From the NCBI GenBank assembly GCA_932294295.1, contig OW028573.1:16636155-16700154 (forward strand): a DNA stretch of 64,000 bases, read 5' to 3'. A program made the translations under genes and the position numbers. This document shows positions 31,245-41,502 of this stretch, piece by piece (position 1 is the stretch's first letter; each line of letters opens with the position of its first letter). The notes beneath the pieces were generated by a model that worked only from the letters and a program-made list of their open reading frames with translations, was not told the DNA's origin and did not search any database. This DNA is from Alitta virens (lineage: Eukaryota; Annelida; Polychaeta; Phyllodocida; Nereididae).

Positions 31245-34200
31245 GTAAAATAAATAGACAGGCTTACATCATAATTTCAATTTTTGCTTAGTATTTAGCT
31301 TGCCTTCATCAGTTTCCATCTACACAATGTTAATATAGGCCATTCGAGTGAGTCTCACCAGATAATTAGCCAACAGAACATGCATTATAATGTAAAGTGG
31401 TGTAGTTATAGGTTTGCCATTACAAGTAGTCTCCAGTTATAACGTGATTGTATAACTGAGGACTTCATCACAGTTTCAATGCCATTTTGAAAATTTTCTT
31501 CACAGAACAACCCCATAAGATAGAAGATGTCCTTCCAATAGGCAATGTTGGCATTGGGTTGGCATGGAGCTATTTCTATGGTTATCTTAACCTAATTTTG
31601 CCAGGTAAGTACTAGAATTAATGTACATGTATTACACGAATATATACTCATTACTAAGATTGTAAAGTTCTGTTGAGCAACATCACTACAGAAAGACCAA
31701 TCAATTAAACCACATTCAAATGCTTTCAGAAATGGAAGAAAGGATTAAAAAGTCCCAGCATTATGAAAGAAATAAAGACAAGATGTGCACCAAGTTTTTA
31801 ATAATAATTCCGGAGTCCTGCAAAACACCAAATCGATTCAGTGAAGTTGACAAAAGATTCATAACTGAAGGACCTTTGGATGAGGGGATAAAGAAGCACA
31901 GGGCTGGGCAACCAGCTCGTCTCTACAAGACTTTTGTGCATAACATTAAAGGCAAAGATCAACAGGTAATAAATTCTTATTATTATTGGAAACCAAATGA
32001 TAGTTACTTCACTAAGAAAAGTCTTAGACAAGATTATGGTATGTTAGGATTGTTTTACTGTTTATTTCCCAGCCCATCAGTAAATGTTACCTTTGACTTG
32101 TGACTTTTTAGGAAGACCGTTATTTCTGTGGAGAGTTTGCCACCCCTGTTCTATCTCTGCGAAAAATGCTAGAAGAGAAAATAATAGATGAGAGGGAGAT
32201 GGACAAACAGATGGTGTTATTCCGACACAGCCTGATGGCAATAATCAACTACAAGCGAAATCCTAATTGCGTCAGTAAAGCAGTAGTTGTCAGCTATGCA
32301 GACAGAAGTAATCCTTTATCACTGGCTGATGAACTGTATGGACAGATCAGGCTGGAATCTAAAGATTCACCTATGGAGGCCAAAGGACTGCCAAAAGAAC
32401 GTTTGGTTAGTATGCTCAATGTCCAAAATACACGTCCTATATGCAGCTGATTACTTATATAGGCATATAAGTTTGTAAATTAACATCTACATTGGTTTGG
32501 ACTATTACCTTCTGCGTGGGCTTATTTTCCTGAAATGTACATCTGTTATTGCTGAGGAATTTGAAAACACTGGCGGGTAAATTTATGAATTAACTTTTAT
32601 CATTTGGGCTGCACAATAGGAGCAATCCGTAGCAACAGTGTTAGATATGTCATGGTCAAACGAGTAAAGCCAAGTTCACACCTTCAAGATTTAGACGACG
32701 ATCTATCACGATCAACAAATTCTTGATGCATCATCAGAAGTTGGCTGCATGATAGGTCAGGGAATGCAAAAGAAATCTTGAGTCATCTCGAATTTTTTCA
32801 CTTTTTTATAGTTACTCTTAGGCCTGTCGTATGATGTCCTATTATATCGTAAATTGAATCGTCATCAACCGTTACCAATCGCCATGCTACGTAGCCAAGC
32901 TTAACCTGACAAAAAGCTAAAAAAGCAACGAATTTTCTACGATAAGCTACGGTATATGACTTCATAGATATTTGTAGAAATTTGTAGTGCTTACGTAGGC
33001 ACGACGTAGTGGTTCTTAGTTGCTTCGTATTTTAGTCTTCGCCCTTCCTCGCCGGCCGTAGTTATAATTAGGGTCTCATTATCAATTTAAGGCCAAGAAT
33101 AACTACGATATTGAGATCGTCATCAATCGCCGTCAAAATCGTGAAGAGTGAACTGAGCTAAAGTTGATTGTTCCGGGTTGAATCTCCTGCCTGGCACGGA
33201 GATAAATCTTCGCCTTTTCTCGCCGGCCGTAGTTATAATTAGGGTCTCATTATCAATTTAAGGCCAAGAATAACTACGATATTGAGATCGTCATCAATCG
33301 CCGTCAAAATCGTGAAGAGTGAACTGAGCTAAAGTTGATTGTTCCGGGTTGAATCTCCTGCCTGGCACGGAGATAAATCTTCGATCTGTAGCCACTATTC
33401 ACTGCACTCAGGTGTGATTGGGTATAGTGAATGTAAAACGCTTAGCCTTATGTGCAGATTCCTGTGGTGCAGTTGTGTCCCCAACAAGTTGAGGAAGACT
33501 CATCCCTGAACAGGTCTACAAGGGTGTAAATGTACCAAATCGGTTGAGCGGGATAACAGAGTCTGACTCGACACATTAACATTAATTTGTAAAAGATAAC
33601 TAGACAGATTAAAAAAAAGACAAAAAAGATTATGTGCATGAAATATGTTGTTACAGTTGGTTCTGGGAAAGTGTTTACTTTTGATATGGGTGCCCATGTA
33701 GTTGACATGAGGATATTATCATGTCTGTAAGCTCATCAATGATGAGTCCTCATCACCAGGGTGAGTGTAATTGAACAGATAGAAACATGAGTCATGATAG
33801 CCAGTTTTTGTTTAATTTTAGAGAATGTTTTGACAAAAAGTTGGAAATTTTGCAGTGTAAATTGTGTAGATGACACAAACCTAACAAACCATGACTGCAA
33901 TACACGAAACAGAAACAATTTAAGGACACCAAATCATACAACAATAAACGGTTACATGCAAATAGAACGTTAAAAAGTAAAACACTAGTATCGAAGCCTT
34001 TAACAAACGTTAAAAAAGCAACTTTGCAATTAATATTAATATGTAATTATGCATTATGTATATGTCACTTTCTCCTGTTCTCGGTTGTCAGAACCTTTTT
34101 CTTTATTTCTTTGTCACTGTACGAATTTTATTTCAATTGTACTTAAATAGTATCTTTTTCTTTTCATTTATAATGTAAGGGGTGTGTGCAATTTCACAGC

Positions 34201-37200
34201 TTTTTAATGCTTAATTTCTCATGTCTTTTATTGTTTATGTTATGTAGCATGGACTAACTGTACTGAAAAACTACGTACTGTGTGAAAATAACAAATCTTG
34301 AATCCTGATATCTTGAATATGAATAATAAGCAAAAGTAAGCACTTCACGTGAACCAAATGTGCACGTATTACGCAGTTGTAGTCAAACAACCTACTCAGT
34401 ACTCTTTACTTACGTTTGACTAACATGATAAGAACTTCCAGAAATCAGCCCACTTGGTGTATCAATTTGAGATGATGACTAATGCATTGAGCGTGAGAAA
34501 AAAAAACTTACACGTTTGTTTCAGAGTACAGGAGGAATTGACTCAGATCCATCAACTGCAGGTACAACTGGAACATCCTCACTGAGCAGCATCGTCAGTG
34601 TTGATGTTGTTGATATTATATCTGGTCCTGATGGCAAAAAATGGGAAGATTCAATTGGCCAGTTTCTTGGAGTAGATGAAAAAGCTACAGACATAGATTC
34701 GGAGCTACCTCAGATTCATCTTATCAGAAAACACCATTCTTTTGAGAACCTACATCCAAAATTGTTAAATCCGACCATAGTGGATCAAAATACAACGACA
34801 GCGAGTGATAAACTGTTGATCATCCTCTCGGAAAAATTCAAAGGTGAGGTTGAGAAATGCCACAAAGAGTTGATTGCTCATCCAATTTGGTTTCCAAGGA
34901 CAACATACATAGTGGATCTGGAAAATATTCCTGATTGGCTGGAGAAGAGTGGTGCAGATTACATTGATGCAAGAAAGAATGACGTTTGGAGAAGAATATT
35001 TGGATCTCTTTATGGTAAGCGCAAGTGCAGTATCAACCTGTGAGATAATCACATAAGATGAATATATAAAGATTTCGCGTACATTTTTTTCCTTGCATTT
35101 GTCATAGAATTTTCACCATTTAAACATTTAAGGAACATCATCTGTGGAGGGAGCAGTGGACAAACGATGGGTGGAGTACAGTGGTAAGTGTAATGTATTC
35201 TTTTTATTAACGTGAGGTGAAATTAGTAGGTTATTAGATAAACACTTTTTGCTTTACCTGATCGAATAACTTTTAAGGTAATCATCATCTTTTATGACAT
35301 TCCAGAAGGGACACAGTACCAGTGTGACCGTCTTCCCATTGGTCTTGTTGCTGAAGGTCTTGCTCATTCATTCTACCACAACTACCTGGCATTACTTGGG
35401 CCAAGTAAGTAATTGTGACGTCATTCACTACAAATTTAAATTAGTTAGTACTTTCATCTTTGTACAATGCTGAGGCAAGTCACCAGCAACATTATTGGAT
35501 AGAGTACTCATTCGCTACCTGCAATTTTCACCTGGAATTGCATGTAATTGTGTTAATTTTTTTCTTTTATTTTATTCTTCTGAATTCAGAATTAGCAGAA
35601 AGAATACAGAAGACAGATTACTTCTTGCAGGGGATGATGCCGACCAAGTACTTCATTTTGCTCCCCTATTCATGCTTCAGGTACTTTGTCATTGTAATTT
35701 TCTGTCACATTATAAACTGTCTGTAATATAACACATTTCATTATCCAATTGTTGGATAGGCTTGTTTTTTTCTAAGTACGAATCTTGAGTTCTTCAATAT
35801 CTTCTACTATATTAAAGTGCTGATTGAGTCAGCATATACTTGATTGTCAGAAGTAGAAGACTATAAACAGATGTTACGATCCATTTGGATTTACAATATG
35901 TTCTTACTGCCATTACCCCAAAATCAATTTTAGCTTTCCTAAACTGGAAGAAGCAGATCCAGTCATCACTAGTGTAGGGAACCTGGAGACACTGACCGTT
36001 CAAGTGGCAGGAAACAACCGAAACTATGACAATGCAGTACATAAGATTACAACAAATGGACAGGTAATATTCATGAACGACATGCATTTCGAATTATTTC
36101 GATCATTAAGGCGTTTGGCTTGTAGAATGAAGAGGCTCGTATCAAACTGGGCCTAATCATATTACAATGAATGTCAGTGAAAAGGCCAAGTTGCTGGATT
36201 ATAATTTCAAATTATTGGCATGGCAATATCAGCACATATTACAAAATTATATACCAGTATAATCATAGTAAAAAAAACGGTGGAAATAAAGTAATTTTCT
36301 GTTGTCATAACGTTTGTAGACATATTACGCCTGTGTGGAGTATTGCACACCCGTTCTGGTCATGTATGAAATGGAAGCTGAAGGAAAAGCTGGCCTGACA
36401 CCTATGCAAAAGGAAGCACAGTTGCACATTTTTCGTCGTGTTCTGCAAGAAATCTTGAACACATCAGATTATGGTCAATTCTTCAAATTGATATGTTACG
36501 AAGGTAAGGAGTAACTTGCTTAAAAAAACATTTTGAAAATTCTAACACTGTTCTTGTTTGTCTAAATATTGTTGAAATAACCAACAGAAACAACTATAAG
36601 ACACCATTCGCCTTGGATAAATAGACTGCCAGTGTAATGGTTGGTGCATTACAGTTTGTACAATTCATGTAAACTTCCTTTGTCTTCTTCTGCTAAAAAC
36701 TGCATTAATGAGTCACATTCCAGTATGTTCTATTTCATAAGGTAGTTATCACTCATCTTGGGGCTATTTGAATGTCAATCACTTTTACCTGAGTTTTCTA
36801 TCACTAGAGGTTAATTGGTGTAACTAGCTATTCCTTGTTATTAATGACAAAGTTCAGTGAATGCAGGTTCCTCACAAGATTACCCATTGTCATGAATGCC
36901 ACTATGCGAAAAATGCACTTGATGGTGGTGCATGGACCCATATTTTGTTGAAGTTTTTTAAAAACTCCCTTGATGTATCCGGGATTCACAGAACATTGTC
37001 ACTAATGACAAGTATTAACAACAGTGACACCACCTGTCCCTTAGTTGTGTTATGTGTTATGTTTGTAATTGATACAGAACTCAGGTAACAGTGTTTGAGC
37101 TTTCAGTAGCCCCAAGATGAATCATAACTATACTTTATATGAGTCATCATTAGATAGAACAGCTATTGTAAAACACATAGAAGTGTGACTCATCAATTCA

Positions 37201-38033
37201 GTTTTTCGCAGGAGAAGACAAGAAAAGTTTACATATCAATTATACCAACTGTGATGAAGTTTTAACTTCAACACAAAATATAGGTCCATGTGTCACCAAT
37301 GACTCATTAAGGGCAATTTCACTTTACAAGTGTACGAGATTTTACATATGACTTCCACCAACTGTAACAGACACTAATAATGTAGTAATGCATGCAGATG
37401 AGTGGGATATGAGCACACAACTAAATAAAATGTACATATATAGCTTGAAGTAGTCCATTTATGCATTTCTTTTGTTTTGATCAATAAGACAGAACTGGCG
37501 TATTTTGCATTGGTTATTAGTAATAATACGAACTGACAATACTCCTACATGACCGAGAAACAATGAAGCCAAATACATAATTCTTCTTCAGTAGTTAAGT
37601 TTCTGTAGCCCTTGTGATGCTGAGAAATCTTGGCTTAATTTGAGTGGGACATGAGGCAGTGCTGCATAAGGAAATTAGGATATGAGTGACATCCTGATGT
37701 ACTAATCCCGTCCGTTTCATTTACTTTCTTCACTGCTACATGGTTTTCTACATCAAATTGATATTTTAAAACCAAAACGTGTTACCCCTTTGGTTCCCCT
37801 TTGTTATGAATAATATTAGGTGACTTTAGACTGATGGAAATATTACATCAAAAACTTGCAATTGACCTTTTGCCATTCTGTTTTTAGATTGCAGTATGTC
37901 TTATTGCTATATTAGAAAAACTTAAAAAATGCTCATACCATGTAAATTGTTTAAATATTCAGATAGAGGGCTGGAAAAACGCGAACTCTCTGAAATTTTG
38001 GTGGAAAACATCGAGGAGTGCCTGAGTGTGTAG
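30508..38033 (+). CDS. STING: TIR-STING-TIR-STING fusion protein, copy 2 (729 aa, 12 coding exons)
   Basis: Coding exons: 30508-30657, 30950-31244, 31506-31604, 31730-31965, 32112-32405, 34525-35014, 35133-35183, 35306-35404, 35590-35680, 35934-36063, 36320-36503, 37963-38033. The total is 2,190 nt including TAG. All frames close; the exon at 32112-32405 uses a weaker GTTAGT donor. Eight of the twelve exons have exactly the length of their counterpart in copy 1, and all intron phases agree, so this is a tandem paralog. Domain order: TIR-like (1-148), STING (149-355), Ser/Thr/Gly-rich linker, TIR-like (to 521), STING (539-727). There is no membrane segment and no long C-terminal tail. No stop or frameshift is present, so both genes look functional. 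Divergence is clearest at the N-terminus, in the linker, at the C-terminus and in the second STING pocket. Confidence 0.93.
31506..32405 (+). other. STING dinucleotide-binding module 1 of copy 2 (exons 3-5)
   Basis: Residues 149-358. The connector signature GLAWSYFYGYLNLILP is identical to copy 1, giving Ser170, Tyr171 and Tyr175. Arg245-Leu-Tyr247 and Glu268...Thr271-Pro272 are kept. Thr249 replaces the Asn that follows in copy 1 and in human STING (Asn242). This is the most conserved part of the two paralogs, consistent with selection on ligand binding. Confidence 0.93.
33036..33377 (+). repeat. 171-bp perfect-looking tandem duplication in intron of STING copy 2
   Basis: Two head-to-tail copies, 33,036-33,206 and 33,207-33,377, run from TCTTCGCC to GGAGATAAA. 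They differ at very few positions (near CCCTTCC versus CCTTTTC), so the event is recent or sequences are homogenised. Confidence 0.95.
34525..35014 (+). other. Linker and TIR-like domain 2 of copy 2 (exon 6)
   Basis: A 490-nt exon, residues 359-521. The linker is rich in Ser, Thr and Gly. The domain reads VDIISGPDGKKWEDSI, HSFENLHPKLLNPTIVD, DKLLIILSEKFKGEVEK, TTYIVDLENIPDWLEKSG, and a terminal DVWRRIFGSLYG. The core is conserved with copy 1 while the segment between the first helix and HSFENL differs in length and sequence. Confidence 0.6.
35133..38033 (+). other. STING dinucleotide-binding module 2 of copy 2 (exons 7-12), altered pocket motif
   Basis: Residues 522-729. The connector motif is GLAHSFYHNYLALLGP: His559-Ser560-Phe561 replaces the Trp-Ser-Tyr found in the other three modules and in human STING, while Tyr565 is kept. 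Arg631-Asn-Tyr633, Glu652 and Thr655-Pro656 remain. Loss of the tyrosine hydroxyl and of the tryptophan suggests altered ligand affinity or specificity. The C-terminus (GLEKRELSEILVENIEECLS, then Val-stop) differs completely from copy 1. Confidence 0.9.
36707..37195. mobile_element. Foldback element in last intron of STING copy 2
   Basis: ATGAGTCACATTCCAGTATG at the left is inverted near the right end as GAAGTGTGACTCAT. CTCATCTTGGGGCTATTTGA pairs with AGTAGCCCCAAGATGAATCA. CCTGAGTTTTCTATCACTAG and the inverse GAACTCAGGTAA lie nearer the centre. The short open frames inside are by-products. Confidence 0.65.
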
Positions 38034-39090
38034 ACACACTTTTCGATTGATGAAAGAGGAGCTTGGCCTACAGCACTGTATTGAAATGTACCTTACATGA
38101 TCACTGGATGAACTACAGCGATGTTGATTTTTTTTCGGTGGATCAAATGAACAATTATTGCCACAGAATTACTTTGTTTCTTCACTTTAAGAAAGACTAT
38201 GTAAGCCGTTTGTACGGTTGTGTGTTTTTAATCCTTCATAAATCTGTCCAAGTTTTATTGTATATGTCGTATATTTTTGATATTGAGCACATCTACTTCA
38301 ATCATTTTATTTTGTGGAAGATATAATATATACCCATGTAGTCCAAGTAATGTTTCTTACATAAGCACCTTGCATGTGCATAAATATAAACAAAGCACTG
38401 GTGGGTTTAGGACCCGCTGACAGTGTCAGCAACCTTTTTTCCACTCACAGGCATCAGCTTGCTGGGTAAATCAATATCAGGTTAGGTCATTGGTACTGAG
38501 TGTGCCACCTAACTTATTATTATAAATGTTTGTAATGTATCACTAAAGTTAGAATGTCACCGAGTTTCTGTTTGAAATCACAAAATAAGTATATTCAATA
38601 TGTTTTATGGTTTAATATATACCTGCTTAATTGTTTTTTTCTGTCTCGGAAGGGCATTAGAGTTGAATCATGTCTTAAACCGTATTGATATTTTGTTTCT
38701 CTGAAGGAGGTTCTTATATTATTAAATATTGGTGAAATACTGTGTTTTATATGTTTATCTCTTGCAAAATGTTTGGACAACATAAAGATAAACTGTTTAT
38801 GGTATTTTGTTGAATTGGGATATTGCTGTCATATTTACTTACAATTGTAAAGCTGATGTGTTGTTTTGAAATATTTTGGGATTGTTGTCTGGGCCAGATG
38901 CAGAAGCAAAGCCTCTTAGTCTAGAAGGACTAGAAGCCAGTTTAAAGAGAAGTGTAGCAATCTTGCTTTTATAACAAAGAGAGGTGGCCCTGGATTCCTT
39001 TCATACTTTAACAACTATGTGCCTAATATACTTATCTTGTCTTTACTGTGTGTGTCTTGCTTGGAAATAAATAAAATGAATTGGATAAAA
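38034..39090 (+). other. Probable 3' UTR and polyadenylation signals of copy 2
   Basis: Two overlapping AATAAA hexamers at 39066-39071 and 39070-39075 lie about 1 kb after the stop, a distance close to that in copy 1 (about 0.9 kb). An A-run follows at about 39087. No coding potential is seen between. Confidence 0.5.
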
Positions 39091-40135
39091 AAAAACCAAG
39101 TTTATTTTTAAATTTCCTACCAATTCAAAGTGTGTATGTTAAAGAATAACTCTTTCTGTCTAATTGTGCCGTAGTTTACCAACAGTGCATTGGACATTTA
39201 ATAAACACTGAACTTTAGAGACAGGATATACCTAAAACATCCAGTTATCTAAGCAGGAAGACAAAATGTTATTTGTTTTTACCTACTGGTAAAACACCAG
39301 ATGGCGCTTAAATGCATATATGATCTTGTACAAGAAAGTGACAAAACTGCAACATCATGGCAAAAGAAACATTGAGCCACTGTTATTCTGTTAGATCACT
39401 TAGAATACAGCCATTTGGCATCGTCTTGCATTTTTATTATGCAATTGCTGCAATCCACAAAAAATGTCATGTAGTCAATTCATTAAACGTGTCACAGCAT
39501 TATCATGTACTACATAGTTAAGTACTGCAGGATTGCCTTTTTTTTAATGATTCCGCTGCAATATGCAATTGACCGATGAATTATCTATTTCCCAATGTGA
39601 GCTCAATTTACATAGAAAACTCACAATTTCATGTGTGGTTCATTGTCGAAAAAAAAGAAAGAAATGTTATCTTCATGGCTATGCCAGATATCCTTGGTTG
39701 TATGCTGTTATGTCTGAACTCTGTTATATCTCGAATAAGCCCATTCTGTAATCAGGAAGTCCTGTTAAAGTTATTATTTCCAGCCACAATGTCCATTCTG
39801 TGGATGTAGAGTACAAACAATTTAATTAACTGTTCATTTTTCAAATATCTGATAGACAAATCTGATAAATATATGGTGCACTGCAGCGCCGTCTAGAATG
39901 TCTGTCTTGTATATTATAGTCATTGGATTAATGAATGTTAGAAAAACAGTGACAGGGTTCTCCATTATTTACTCCTCTCATGTTTCTCCCTCACATTTGT
40001 TATCCAAACCAAAAATTCTGAGAAACTATGCACAAAAAAGACTAAAAAGAGAGATTAGAAAAAAATATAAAAGGGTTTTTCTTCTATTATGCCCTTTCCA
40101 ATTTATTTTGAGCTTCGCAATCTCGCAGGGGTTTG

Positions 40136-40390
40136 AGTAATGAATACAAGAAGGCAACTGATGCATACAAAGGGGCTGAAGATATTTTAAGGAGACACCC
40201 TGATAACTTCAGAAATGTGCTTGCAAACTCAGAACATGACACTGCTAAGAAAGGTTGAAAAAAGGCAGAAAAAAATGACACGGGGTATGCAATGCTAGGC
40301 ATGACTTTCTTCTTTTGTGTCTAGACACGACAGCAAGAGCAAATGTAGCTGTGATATATTCTTATTGCAAAGTCTTAAAAGGCAAAAAGA
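40136..40390 (+). pseudogene. Possible TPR-like exon relic
   Basis: After a TCTCGCAG sequence one frame reads SNEYKKATDAYKGAEDILRR, then HPDNF. A second piece after a TGA and a shift reads ARANVAVIYSYCKVLKGKKS. The spacing of small and aromatic residues resembles tetratricopeptide repeats. There is no intact gene, so it may be a relic or chance. Confidence 0.25.
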
Positions 40391-41365
40391 GCTTATGAAA
40401 AAAGTCCAGGCAAACCACAGGCAATTGAAGGAACAAACATAGGAGGGACATATTTAGGAAGTACTGCAAATGGCTGTGGTCATGGGTATGGTGGATGTCA
40501 GAAGTGGGCCTACTTATCATTGAGAGTAGTTTTTCGAGAACATTTTCTTCTTCCCAATAAAAATCATGACAATAAATCAATAATCTTACGCGGCCTAACA
40601 TTTGTTTTCAACCTTTTTATCTACATTTGTTCTTATTTTACTACTTGCCGTGTGCAATGTTATTGACTTAACGTAAGCTTGTTCAAACATTGCCCTGAAA
40701 AATGCTCTTTAAGAAATAAAACACCACTCACACTGGTGGTATTAATATGAATTTAAACCAATCAATGTGAATGTAGAGGCGATCAATGCTGTCTAAATTT
40801 CGTTACTGGTCGAGTGCACCATGCATTTAAGGTGAGTATATATCAGACACCTCCAGTCAAGCACACCCTGCAGTTCTGGTTTCTACTTGTTTTGGACCTT
40901 GTGACACTATCAGTTTCAGGTAGTGGCTGATGGGGTCAATGTGAGGACATTTTCGCCCTCGGTGCCCTCTGATGGCAGTCTTGGTGAAAGAGGTCATCCA
41001 GAGAGGCCAGGACTTCATGGTGTGTGGGCAAGCGTGGCCCTGGTTGTAAACAAGTAATTCAGGGTCAGACGCCTTCTCTACAGTTAACTTTATTTTCTGT
41101 CTGCTGTGTCTGTGCTTTCGGTCTCTCTCTAAATTTAGTTCTCTATCTTAACTGTGTCTGTCTTCCTCCATATGTCTGTTTTGTTCTCTATGTTGGAGTC
41201 TTTTTTTTAAATTTTGGTACCACAATATCGACGTTTGTTTTACTTTGTTCTATAATGGATGTTTTTATTTCTCTATGTGGTTATCTCTTACTCTGTGGAA
41301 AACGTACATGGATTTCTATTTCTTCCTGCATGTGGGACCTCCACATACCTTTTTAAGTGGAAGTA

Positions 41366-41502
41366 CATGGCCAAATGTGCTACGTGCGTTTTCCATGTGT
41401 TTGGATAAACGCATGGTTTTCACCTCATGTTAATTAGGCAAAAACCATGTGTTTTCCATGCGTTTATCCTTCTCATGGAAAACGCACGAGGCACATTTGG
41501 CC
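41366..41502. mobile_element. Palindromic MITE, copy 1
   Basis: ATGGCCAAATGTGCTACGTG at the left and CGAGGCACATTTGGCC at the right are inverted. Nested GCGTTTTCCATG and CATGGAAAACGC repeats fill the inside. It is related to the element at 63.17 kb. Confidence 0.85.

Noticed and set aside
33036..33377. CRISPR-like array
   Set aside because: There are only two long head-to-tail copies without spacers, in an animal intron.
36861..37088. Small ORF in the last intron of STING copy 2
   Set aside because: It lies wholly inside a foldback element and has no recognisable features.
30508..38033. Copy 2 as a pseudogene
   Set aside because: All twelve exons are open with valid splice sites; differences from copy 1 preserve the frame.
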